Of a stretch of 64,000 nt of DNA, positions 54,930 to 64,000 are shown one piece after another; within the stretch, counting starts at the first letter, position 1, and every line of letters starts with the position of its first letter. A program made the position numbers and the translations under genes. The notes below the pieces were generated by a model. That model was not told the DNA's origin. It did no database searches and saw only the letters and a list, made by a program, of their open reading frames with translations. The stretch comes from Welwitschia mirabilis (Eukaryota; Gnetophyta; Gnetopsida; Welwitschiales), in contig JBOZIK010000001.1 of the NCBI GenBank assembly GCA_051453625.1, forward strand, positions 253,122,086-253,186,085, given 5' to 3'.

Positions 54930-56560
54930 TTAGGATCAAGTGTCTCCCTTAATTTACTTCTTTCATTCTAGCCATCATGTTAACAACTAAAAGCACTACT
55001 TATGCTGGTAGTATCACCAGTTCATCTCTTGCATAATGTATGACCCAAAACCCTATCCTTGGTTTTTGTGACAATCTTGTGGTCTCCTACGTATGTAGAC
55101 TAGCTAGATTGTGATAGACCCACAAGGGCGCATGTATTGTTCAAAATTCCTCATACCTTTGTTCTTTTCATCGTGTCAACACAGGATGAAAATTCATACC
55201 CCAAAGCTTGATATATAGAATGTCTACAGCAGTAAGGCATAAAATAGATTATAGAAGGCACCAAGGCATAACAAAACAGAAACAATAGAATTTTGAACCA
55301 CACACATAAAGGATGCACAGAAAATTTAATATTTCTTTCATTATTCTTTGATAATTCCACATAACCCTAGCTTCTTGATAATTTTCTTTCAAAAGGAATT
55401 GCACATAAATCCTAAGATTTTCATCAATCTTTAAATGCCCAATAAAAGTGTAAAAGATGCGAACTACACCCTATATTTTTTGAAAGGATAAATTGGCCCT
55501 CTGTTCTTTCCACTTTTTTCTTAGTTGAATTACTGTAATCTTACTAAAATTGAATTTTTATTTTCACTTATTGGTAATCCCAATTATATTTAGTTGCTCC
55601 CATCTAGTTCCTCTCCATGTTTTCATGATCGTACCACTTTTTGTTCCTTCAGTTAAACATATTATATTGCAGTGCTGTTTCTTATCCATTTTCCCATTTG
55701 CTTTTTCCATGTGTACTTTATGTTGTTATGAATCTTCTAATAATCATGGTTCTTCAAGCTCATCAAAAAGATTTCATCAGTTCTACCACTGTGTACTTTC
55801 ATCAAAAAGATTTCACCAGTTCTGTGTTCTATGTTTGAGTCTGCTGCAAACAGGTTCAGATCAAGATGCTTCCTTCAAGCTAGATAAAAAGGCTACACAT
55901 GGAATTATTTTTATGATTCAAATGCATAATAATTTATTCATAATCCATTCAAAAGTCAATCTGAGCCCTGTTTCCACAACATTTGACAAAATGACCACTG
56001 GTAATTCATTTGTTTATTTATGCACATATTTTCATGGAATTCAATCTCTTTATACTGTGTGTCATCTCCTATTGAGTGGCCCTGTTTGTTCTTGTCTGTT
56101 TCTGTCTAGTTTCTGTGTTTCCTTGATCTTTCTGTTTTGGTTAGGTTATTTTCTTTGTTAGTTGATCGTTGTCATGATGGGATTTTCTAGTCTTGCTTCT
56201 TACGACTCTTTGTGTCCAAGTGTATGTTCCATTCTTTTGCTTAATTAATGCTTTATTTGTTGTTCATGTGATGTTTTCCTTTTCATGTGGCGGTAAATGT
56301 GCACTACATAGCTTATGATAATGATTTCCATGAAAAGTGGGCACTCATATGAAATGTGTGAATGTCGTGTCCCAGGCCTACTAGGCATGGAAGAATGTCC
56401 AAATTCCTTGCAACCAAGGGAAGCATCCTTTTGGTTATATCATTTTCATATAACTATCCTTTTGAAATTCAACTTTGAAGTTTTGTTGTTTAACTTCTCT
56501 TCTAAATTGATCGCATTGGAAATCTTTATGATTTGCAAACACATGAAATTTCTCAACAAG
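54930..56560. other. spacer with a short tandem duplication; no gene recognised
   Basis: A long plus-strand frame (55,550-56,161) is Phe/Leu/Ser-rich, has no family signature and is probably fortuitous. At about 55,758-55,828 a segment of roughly 39 bp (CATCAAAAAGATTTCAYCAG...) is present twice in tandem. Confidence 0.45.
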
Positions 56561-56574
56561 AAGCAATATTCAAG

Positions 56575-56960
56575 GGAATCTTTGAACCGATCCCTTCATG
56601 CAGAGCTTCATGTTGCCTATTCTTGAGTTAAGAACTTGAATTAGAACATCTCTTATTTGAATCTTGAAAAGGAGCTTAACGATCTAAGAAGGCATTGAAA
56701 GCAATTGTTACAAGCATTTGAAAAGGAAAGGAAGGCAAAGCGTGTCACAGAAAAAGTTTGCACATAATAGCCCAGGAAATCGGTGAACACAAAGCCAAAG
56801 CGTCAAAGTTGATCGAGAATCTATCTAATACAAAGGGGTCGAAGAACAAAGAAGAATGCCTAATACCACAAAGATTTTGTGTGAAGAAAGGATTGAGTTA
56901 AAATTCAAAATTCTTTGTGTATTTCTGGTGGAAGAAAAGCATGGAGTTAGAGAAGTTGGT
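56575..56960 (+). pseudogene. decayed coiled-coil gene fragment, BRANCHLESS TRICHOME / USO1-like family
   Basis: Plus-strand text reads LNRSLHAELHVAYS, then LNLEKELNDLRRH, KQLLQAFEKERKAKRVTEKV and, after a frame change, AQEIGEHKAK. Near 56,880 it continues with CEERIELKF and VEEKHGV. Plant coiled-coil proteins of this group have, in the same order, LKAEL..AR, KEL.....S....LE.ERK.RR..E.VCDELA.EIGEDKAEVE and REERVQMKL..AK..LEEK. Stops and frameshifts at Trp/Gln positions make it a pseudogene. Family proteins act in the cytoskeleton or trafficking; this fragment would not. Confidence 0.5.
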
Positions 56961-57061
56961 GTCCAAACTGAAAATCTTTCTTTATTCTATAAAACATTTC
57001 AAATGCAAACCATGATGTTCAATTGTGTTCATCATGTAGAATTGCTTATAGAAATGATTTG

Positions 57062-57600
57062 ATGTGGAGCCTTGGGCCTCACTAACCTTGTTGTTATTAC
57101 TGGAATTCAAATCAGGATCACAGCTATCTGCAAGTGGCATTCAATAAGCTAGATTGTTGAGGCAGAATGTTTCTTTGTCAGAATTTAGGTTGATTCTTGA
57201 CATTTAGAAGAACGCTGGTAGATTTGAGGATGCCTTAAGTATCAAAGAATTGATTTTAGACATGATGTCACAGCTTTATCAAAGGTCCTTTTGCTTAGAT
57301 CATCTTCAAATACCCAATCACTCTCTCTGGTCTTTTCTAATAGGCATATGCTTCTTAACCTCTTTCTGAACCTATAGATTTTTTCTAAGGAATCTTTCAC
57401 TTATGAAGGTACATGAGATTCTTTATAAATTGAAGTTCCTCCATCTTTTTTTCCTGTTATTTGCTTTTTTGTTTTCTTTCTTTTTTCCTTTGGGACGTGA
57501 AAACCAGTTTTGCTTTTTGTCAGCACATGTAATGCCCAGTAAAAAAGTATCACCAGAAAAGTAATTTTACTTGGAAGTGCCCCACATTCTATGTTAGATT
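57062..57600. other. spacer, nothing recognised
   Basis: No motif. A pyrimidine-rich tract lies at about 57,440-57,500. The minus-strand frame at 57,401-57,688 is low complexity. Confidence 0.45.
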
Positions 57601-57614
57601 TCCCTATTTGTCTT

Positions 57615-57860
57615 TGTGTATAGGTAAAGTCAAGAGGGAATAGAAAAACAAAGAAAATAATATGGAATGACAACCCAATCAACAACAATCTTTATTATAA
57701 AAACATAACGATATNNNNNNNNNNNNNNNNNNNNNNNNNNNNNNNNNNNNNNNNNNNNNNNNNNNNNNNNNNNNNNNNNNNNNNNNNNNNNNNNNNNNNN
57801 NNNNNNNNNNNNNNTAACATAAAATAGCAAATTATGGGGCTAGTAGCAATTACATACTAC
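57615..57860 (-). repeat. LTR-like fragment of copia 2 family with a 100-N gap
   Basis: About 90 bases before the gap (AAGTCAAGAGGGAATAG...CAACAACAATCTTTATTATA) resemble the LTR copies at 58,050-58,140 and 62,460-62,560. The gap is 57,715-57,814. Confidence 0.5.
57715..57814. other. assembly gap of 100 N
   Basis: Exactly 100 N within LTR-like sequence. Open frames across it are artefacts. Confidence 0.95.
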
Positions 57861-58028
57861 AATTGAACACAATCGGAATAGTCAACACTTAGATAATGAC
57901 AACAACCAAAAAGTTAATTTTTTTGAAAAACGAGAATGCTCAGAGCAAAATCTTAGTCCTAAAACTATCATGGCTCAGGTGGCCTTGAATGCACTATAGC
58001 AAATCATGCAACAAACTTCCTCTTAACA

Positions 58029-58180
58029 TGTTAGAAAGACCAATGTATTAAGTTAACTTGCAAAGATGAAGTCAGGAGGGAATAGGAAAATGGAGAAAAT
58101 GATGTAGAACAGAAACAACAACAATGGCAATTTGGCAAAATAACATGCTAATAGCATCGTTAACACAATTCTTCCAATAT
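58029..58180 (-). repeat. copia 2 3' LTR fragment
   Basis: Plus-sense TGTTAGAAAGACCAATGTAT aligns with TGTTAAAAAGACAAAGGTAT at 62,429. Further similarity extends through GAATAGGAAAA...AACAACAACAATGG. The border with the integrase remnant is not exact. Confidence 0.55.
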
Positions 58181-58214
58181 TAAAAAAACTCGAAAACTTG
58201 TGACTTGCATTGAA

Positions 58215-58665
58215 AACAGATGATTCACACTTTCTTGGAATAATTATTAATGAAAGTGAGGAAGTATTGGTTACCTGTCATCTTTTTAATTGGCATCTGT
58301 CCATGCACATTAGAGTGCACTAACTTCAACGTTGTTGTGATTCTGTGATTGCTCTTGTGAAATGGTTCTGTTGTGGCGTTACTTAAAATGCACACCTTGC
58401 ATTTCCAATTCTTTATCTTCACATCTTTAGGAACTCCTTTGAGGTGGAATATCCTTTTCGATGCAACATGTCCATGTCTTGTGCGCTAAAGCGCTTTGTC
58501 TGACAGCTTTTGTGGGTTATATATTTCTTCAACCAAGCCATGGAATGCTTGTTCATTTATGTTGGAAGAATGCGGTCTTGCCTCCTTATCGGTTAATGCT
58601 CTACTATTCAAGTACATCAAGTTTCCTTTCTAATTCCTGAGATATGTCTTGCCTTCACTGTAACC
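58215..58665 (-). pseudogene. copia 2 integrase N-terminal relic
   Basis: From about 58,500 the minus strand reads GHVASKRIFHLKGVP and CKVCILSN, the HHCC finger region, then TTTLKLVHSNVHGQM and NQYFLTFINNYSKK. The pattern HSDV.GPM...YFLTFIDDYSRK is standard for copia. The first catalytic Asp is Asn (58,309-58,311), Cys is His, and the DD of the second block is NN. Upstream, toward 58,660, ALTDKEARPHSSNINEQAFH fits the segment before the finger. Confidence 0.75.
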
Positions 58666-59499
58666 TTTACTTTCCGATTTGTTGTTGTGATCAAAAGAAT
58701 AAAAGCATTCCCTTCCCATTGTGCTTAGCAGCAACCAGGGTAGCACGACTCGTTATTTGTGACTTGCCAAGAAAGCTAACACTTGACTTGCCATTTGTGA
58801 GGGAGTGGAGGGATTGGTTGACTTGTTGGTTCACTTGACTTTGACTAGCTTACACAAAAACAAGTCAAATAAAAAGCCAAAAACAAAAATAATATTAATG
58901 TTTTTATGTATGAATTTTGTTCTTAACCATAGGAAATGCATCTATAAGGCAATGAGGCATACTGTATTGGTTGGGCACTTCATCTAGCTCCTACTAACGC
59001 ACAGGCTTGATCCATGGCCTATGATTGAGGCTTACTACTCTAGTCTTCTCCTAGGCTATGATCCTACTACGCGCTAGTGTTGTTGGGTGTAAAGGAGGCT
59101 TTACACTTGGCTTGGTGGGTAAGGGCCAGGACAAACACTACACGTGGCTTGGTGGGCGATGTGACATTGGATAGTGTGGTGTGTCTAGTGAGTGGTGACT
59201 AAAACATGTTAATGAATCTTCAAGTCTACCACTGGAGAGTTTGAACTTGCTTCGGTGGGGGCTTTCTATTCAATATCCTTAAAAAAAAAGGAAAAAAAGA
59301 GAAAAAAGAGAAAAAAAAAAAGAAAAGAAAAGAAAAAACAAAAAAATCCAATGGAAAATGCATCTATAACACATTTGAATAACAGAAAAATGATACAAAT
59401 GGCTCTTAAGATGCCATTACACATCCATAGTATAGAAAATGAAGTATAACATGAATCTTTTTATCAAATCATAGAATCAATCAGTGAACAGATTAAAAA

Positions 59500-59540
59500 G
59501 GTGGGGGGTGTGTGGGGTGGGAGGTGGGGGGGGGGGTGGA
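59500..59540 (+). repeat. G-run cluster (potential G-quadruplex)
   Basis: Six or more runs of three to ten G separated by one to four bases on the plus strand. Confidence 0.7.
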
Positions 59541-59542
59541 AT

Positions 59543-59850
59543 AAAACTTAGAGATGCATTTCAAATATGTCAAAAGCCAATTGCATAAGCAATAAATGAA
59601 TGGTGTGTATATATGTAAAATGTAAAATAAGGTGTTAAAAATACACTTTACAATCATACATTTAAGAACCACCTAAAAAGAAAGAGGGGGAAAAGAGAGA
59701 GAGAGAGAGAGAGGGAGGGAGGGAGGGAAAAAACATAGAGATGCATTTCAAACATGTCAAAAGCCAATTGCATAAGCAATAAGCGAATGGTGTGTATAGA
59801 TGTAAAATGTAAAATTAAGTATTAACACACACTTTACAATCATGTGTTTA
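59543..59850. repeat. 120-bp direct duplication, each copy next to a G-rich simple repeat
   Basis: Copy 1 is at about 59,548-59,665 and copy 2 at about 59,735-59,850. They share TAGAGATGCATTTCAAA, AAGCCAATTGCATAAGC and ACACTTTACAATCAT. Identity looks about 90%. Both copies directly follow a G-rich tract. Confidence 0.8.
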
Positions 59851-60224
59851 TTCCTTCATAAAGTTTCGGACCCATTTTTATCAAACAGTCAAAAAAAATT
59901 TAAAAAAAGAAAATGTGACTCTTTAATACATGCAAAACAACCTAACTTGTGAGTCACTCACCATGAGTCAAACTTTTTCTCAATTAGCAACAAAACACAC
60001 TTTGACTTGGGGGTGCTGAGTCAATGAGGGTGATTCATTAGGCTACAGAGAGTCATTAACTCACCTTGACTCCGATAGCTGTGCTACAACATATTTTGTT
60101 TTAGTCTAGGGACACACAAAACCTCTCTTAGCTACAATATAACTAATCTATCTAAGGATTCCATCAATGTGGTTCTAGTACTTAACAAGGATTGTGAATT
60201 CTTATATGCCATCCTAATTATCCT

Positions 60225-60305
60225 GCAAAATGTGTCATTCAACTTGTGGAACAAGTTCTTTCATGGCGTCACATGTTCAGTTACTCTAACATCTATTTTC
60301 CAATA
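60225..60305 (-). pseudogene. copia 2 protease-like segment
   Basis: Minus-strand text KIDVRVTEHVTP, then after one stop KNLFHKLNDTF, fits the copia protease start (W.+DSG...H+T....LF..L). The DSG triad has decayed to DVR. It directly follows a Ser/Glu-rich open frame (60,261-60,488), the usual hydrophilic gag-protease linker. Confidence 0.45.
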
Positions 60306-60499
60306 ATTTACTATAGTAGCCACAATTGAATTCACATCACCTATTACATCTGCATGATTTTCTACTAGATTAGCATCCAATTCCCATTCCTCAGAAGGTT
60401 TACTTGGTCCGACTTCTTCACTCTCCCCTTTCACGAATTTGATATAAGATGTGGATTCCTTTTCACTATTAGAAGGGTCTGATACCAACTTTATCCTGT

Positions 60500-61480
60500 T
60501 AACCTAATGTTTGACCACTCCTTGCTAGTTTCTTATATGAAACTTTACACTCCAGTGTATAATATCCATTCCTAGTACATCTTCTGCATGATATTTGACT
60601 CTTGCCTTTCTTCTTGTATCCACTTTTTGAGTGCTACTTTTTCTAGGCATTTCCTTTATCCTACTACATAGGCTTCCTATGTTCACCACTACAATTGTTC
60701 CCTTTCTGACCTCCATTGCAGTTAGCTTTGTCTTTTATAGTGCTAGTTCCCATGTTATTTCATTGACACGCATCATCCTATTAATCAGAGTTTACTAAGA
60801 TCTTAGCTTGTGCTTCAAAATCAATGGCCTTTGATTTTCTAGTAACTTGTAGTGGTGTTATAATTTGGTCCTAGGGTAGAACCACTTGAGCAATCTTAAT
60901 TAGGAATGTCCATGCAATGCAGGACTATTTGTAGCCTTTAATGAGAATCTCTTTGATGCCGTAAAGGTCATTAATCACTTCCAATGTTTTGCCTATTTCC
61001 ATGTGAAGGCTATCTATTTTATTTAGACGATAGATGAACTCCATGTCCAAGTTATTGTTGAACAGTACCTTGAATGTTTCCACAATCTCATATGTGGACA
61101 CACGCTTCTGTACCATTTGATAACGACATTGGTTTGTGACCAAAACAATTGAAGAAGGCAAAATTTTATCAATCGATTCCCATTTTGCAAAAGCTCCACC
61201 ACTTGATGGTGGCAATGAATGATTATTTCTTCTAGTGAAGCTCTTAAGCTTTAGTGACGGGGATGGGTCTACTATATATCAATCCCTCTTGGACTCAAAG
61301 ATGATATTGATAGTTGTCTTGAAATTGATCAAGATTTTAATTTTCATTGTATCACTTCCATTAACTTTGGAGAACCCATTCACTTGAGTCCACTCTTTTG
61401 GCATTTTGAGGTTTGTGGGCACCACTAAAAACCTCTCCTCTGGAGTATGAAAGCAGCGTGAGGTTTAAATTGTTTTTAGA
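60500..61480 (-). pseudogene. copia 2 gag relic with CCHC knuckle
   Basis: A frame of about 190 codons with one stop runs from about 61,480 to 60,925. It begins near PEERFLVVPTNLKMPKEW and contains FAKWESIDKILPS, STYEIVETFKVLFNN and HMEIGKTLEVIND, which fit gag loosely. Downstream a zinc knuckle is plain: CRRCTRNGYYTLEC at 60,547-60,588, C-X2-C-X4-Y-X4-C with His replaced by Tyr (CAT to TAT). Basic KKKGKSQ precedes it. The gag identity rests mainly on the knuckle and the order. Confidence 0.55.
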
Positions 61481-61689
61481 TGCATCCTTTCTTATGTTCA
61501 CATCCTATGTAGTCATCATAGAGTAATTCACAATTGACATTATTTGAATAATGAATTTAAGTCGTCTAGCATAGAAAAATGCTTACTGAGATATAAGATG
61601 GCAAGATTGCAAAATTTCATGTGTACTATTTAAGCAAAAACTTCTCAATTTATCCTCTTGCCTTCTTTGAGGGATTCAATATCTCTTTT

Positions 61690-62050
61690 GGTGTTTAGCT
61701 TCAATTATGGGCATCCAACCACTTTGGTTGTCCAACTTGGGTGTGAGACATTTGGGTGTCCAACCTAGCTTTTCAGGCATATCATATATGGACATCCAAC
61801 ATTCTTGGGCATATGACATCTAGGCGTCCTACCTTCTTGGACATCTGATGTCTAGGTGTCCTAAGCATCTGATGCCAGGATATCCTATGCGTCAAATGCC
61901 TACGACGCCCTCTGCATCCCATCCCTGGGCATCTAGTGTGTGTCTGAAGCCTGGGTGTTTAATCTTTGTGTCTGTTGCATGTGTCCAATGCCAAGGCGTT
62001 TAACGTTAGTCGGCATTGTACATGTCCAATGCTTGGGTATGATGTCTAGT
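61690..62050. repeat. degenerate minisatellite in the copia 2 leader
   Basis: Phrases of the type GGGCATCTGATGTCTAGGTGTCC and GGGTGTCCAAC recur at least ten times over about 350 bases at 15-30 base spacing. The part has higher G+C than its surroundings. Confidence 0.7.
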
Positions 62051-62412
62051 TTTATGATGACTGATGTTTGACATTTGTTGTATGATGCTTTGCATAAGTC
62101 TACAACTGTGGAACCATACTTTTAACGCAACAGGAGAGTGTTGTGTGTTCCCCTTGATCTGATCTTCATCCTTGTTCCTCCTCCAATCTCTCACACAGTT
62201 TGGGACTCAATCTACAAAGTATCTTGACATCTGGAACTAAAATTTTCTATGCCAGAAAAACTACAAATGCCGTAAGAAAAAGGGGTATGAATACAACCAA
62301 AACTCTAAATCTGAAAGGAAAAACTCTCAAAATAGAAAATGATTATTGTAAATCTCCAAAACATTTCCTCTCATCCTTGAGCTTCTGTAGGGGCTAACAA
62401 ATCAATACCAAA

Positions 62413-62428
62413 CCAAGCTCGAATACCA
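62413..62428 (-). other. copia 2 primer binding site
   Basis: The minus strand reads TGGTATTCGAGCTTGG, close to the TGGTATCRGAGC initiator-tRNA type, directly after the LTR terminal CA at 62,429-62,430. Confidence 0.7.
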
Positions 62429-62800
62429 TGTTAAAAAGACAAAGGTATCAGCTTAACTTAGAGTGAACAAAAAAAATGTAAAAAATAATATGAAATGCTA
62501 ATATAATCAACAACTATCTTTATTTTGGCAGCATAACAGTATAACAACAACAGCCACAACAAAACCCTAATTTGACAACAATTGCCTCATTAGAACATAA
62601 ACTTGTATTTATACATCTAGGGTTAATGCTTCCCCATAAGGGTTTTGCCCTCAATTATTATCAAACTCACTTTCAACAAGAGCTGAGCTTATACATTGAC
62701 ATAAAAATGATCTTTCTACTTAAAGGCCATAGGACTTTAGTTTCCATAACCTTTTTTTATATGGGAACCTAAGCATCCTTAGATAAACAATTGTTTGATA
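62429..62800 (-). repeat. copia 2 5' LTR (outer border uncertain)
   Basis: Begins in plus sense with TGTTAAAAAGACAAAGGTAT and shares further sequence with 58,029-58,150 and 57,615-57,710. The outer border could not be fixed and is set arbitrarily near 62.8 kb. Confidence 0.5.
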
Positions 62801-64000
62801 TGACCTAAAAATTAAGGCACATAGAAGATTCACATGGGAGATTTGTTAATGTAGAAGGAATATGAAATAGTTTTGTAGGTTATGGAAAAGGCCCAAGTTG
62901 TGTATGGTATGACAGAGATTGATTGGAAGGCTCATATGCCTTAAGACAAATGGAATTGATTGGACAGGAAGGCTTTCTCCTTGATTTTATTGTGCTTGAA
63001 TGACTGTATCTTGTAGAGATTTACAATGGAGAAAACCATTATGATCCCAAGGAGAAATTATAACAACTTCCTAATCAAACTATTGGGATGCATCAATTTT
63101 ATGCAGTGAACAAGGTTTTCAAGATCTCACTACAAGCCCTTCTTGATACACTCGAACCCTTGTTAGATAGATTGGAGCGTGTTCTATGGTCATAACCAGA
63201 AAGTTGTTGGTCTGCTTAGCATGAAGTAGTTGACTTCTTTATTGTTGGACAGGAAAAAGCAGCAATCAAGTTTTCTTAGAGAATCATTAGGCCATTCTAA
63301 ATCTATAAGGCCATGTTAGAGGGGTAAGGGTGGAGGTTTGATCTAGTAAATGGGAGGTGGTTTGGTATTCTTGCTTGAAGAAATGACACGTAAAAAGGAA
63401 CCGTTGATAGCTTAGGGACCAACACATGGAAAGTTGGATAGATTTGAAGATGCTTCTCAATTGAAGGTCACAGTTTTGACCTAAATGCATAGTAAGGCCC
63501 AAAACCTTCACAAGGATCTTTAATGATTCAATCGTAAATTATGCAAATTCAAAAACACATAAAAGGTGTCAATTAATTAAGCCCTTTCAACTTGTATGAA
63601 GACACCAATTATTTGGAAATCATAACCATGACAAGAATATCTTATGAATAATCTTAACTATGCCTCTTAAAATAAAATTCAGACAGCAACATCATGTTGT
63701 CATTTTCAGATCTGGAATTTTCATATTTCTGTCATAGAGTGTTTCTGCTTGATAATGACTAATAAGAGAAACTTCTTATAAAAACTTTCTTCAATCATAA
63801 ATCTTGCCTGATTTTCAAATCTGAATTCAAAGTCATTTCCATAGTATCTCTGTCATTGAATGACTACTGACAGGAAATCAAATGGCTTGATGTAGAACCA
63901 GAAATAATAATTGCAAGGGCATAGAGATAGAAACAAATGAATCTAAATTAATATCAATTCATTCAATAAAAGAAACCTGATAGTCAACATCAAGAAGGGT
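62801..64000. other. spacer, no recognised gene
   Basis: Slightly higher G+C than the AT-rich spacers, but no domain was recognised on either strand. Two similar phrases (TTTCTGTCAT...GAATGACTA type) occur at about 63.73 and 63.85 kb. Confidence 0.4.

Larger units (their letters stand above)
58670..60225. other. repeat-rich insert between copia 2 protease and integrase
   Basis: Normally about 0.4 kb would separate these domains; here it is about 1.55 kb. It contains CTTGGTGGG-type repeats (about 59.11-59.16 kb), a purine-only tract (59,279-59,345), a G-run cluster (59,500-59,540), a GA/GGGA microsatellite (59,688-59,730) and two copies of a 120-bp segment. No coding text is recognised. Confidence 0.55.
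58029..62800 (-). mobile_element. Ty1/copia retrotransposon, rearranged and decayed (copia 2)
   Basis: Minus-strand order is LTR (from 62,429 upward), primer binding site, leader with a minisatellite, gag with CCHC knuckle, protease-like segment, about 1.5 kb of foreign repeat-rich DNA, integrase N-terminal part, then an LTR-like piece whose TG lies at 58,029. Reverse transcriptase and RNase H are missing between the integrase and the LTR, so it is a deletion derivative. The LTR end TGTTA(A/G)AAAGAC is shared by both sides (58,029 and 62,429, plus sense). Confidence 0.7.

Noticed and set aside
55550-56161. 203-codon plus-strand frame
   Set aside because: Phe/Leu/Ser/Cys-rich translation of T-rich DNA, with an internal duplication and no domain.
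1-64000. CRISPR arrays, bacterial operons or plasmid features
   Set aside because: The sequence has plant retrotransposons and no prokaryotic-type gene packing. The tandem repeats have no regular repeat-spacer pattern.

Overview
The window looks like a stretch of a large, old, AT-rich seed-plant nuclear genome. The evidence is plant-type L1 LINEs with CCHC-bearing ORF1s, Ty1/copia and Ty3/gypsy relics with tRNA-iMet-type primer binding sites, tRNA-derived SINEs, long AT-rich spacers, dinucleotide microsatellites and 100-N scaffold gaps. The heavy decay of every element and the near absence of host genes would fit a gymnosperm-like genome with slow turnover, but that is inference. No intact host gene can be read end to end, and no rRNA, tRNA or CRISPR array was seen.

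Layout. 0-2.3 kb is AT-rich spacer with two gaps. 2.5-8.1 kb is a decayed minus-strand copia element (RNase H, RT, integrase, protease, gag, long leader, primer binding site, LTR). 8.1-12.5 kb is spacer with one possible decayed coding stretch. 12.5-15.3 kb is a 5'-truncated LINE (L2). 15.3-21.3 kb is a near full-length LINE (LINE A). 21.4-21.8 kb is a gypsy integrase tail on the plus strand. 21.8-26.7 kb is a microsatellite, G-runs and several tandem arrays, including a unit of about 1.15 kb. 27.4-29.7 kb holds a SINE and a coiled-coil relic. 30.5-33.3 kb is a LINE with an internal deletion (L3). 33.3-42.5 kb is AT-rich with a SINE and local repeats. 42.5-48.4 kb is a second near full-length copy of the LINE A family (LINE B). 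49.5-50.0 kb is a SINE with its body in three tandem copies. 50.2-52.0 kb has exon-like segments of an unrecognised host gene. 52.5-54.9 kb has gypsy LTR relics and a 505-N gap. 56.6-57.0 kb is a decayed coiled-coil gene fragment resembling the plant BRANCHLESS TRICHOME / USO1-like family. 57.6-62.8 kb is a rearranged copia element on the minus strand.

Most interesting observation. LINE A and LINE B belong to one family and both carry, downstream of the ORF2 zf-RVT finger, a third coding region of about 1.2 kb that starts with Met. It has an unknown N-terminal module, a proline/serine/acid-rich linker and a C-terminal segment matching a DnaJ J domain in order and spacing. Helix II, the HPD position and the EEFKE...FEV region are all visible. 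Because two diverged copies keep the same module at the same place, it looks like a property of the family and not a chance 3' transduction. I know of no described plant LINE encoding a J domain, but I could not search.

Decay. Lesions that remove catalytic or metal-binding residues in LINE A, LINE B, L3 and both copia elements are nearly all C:G to T:A changes (D to N, E to K, Cys to Tyr, His to Tyr, Gln or Trp to stop). This is what long-term deamination of methylated cytosine in silenced elements would give.
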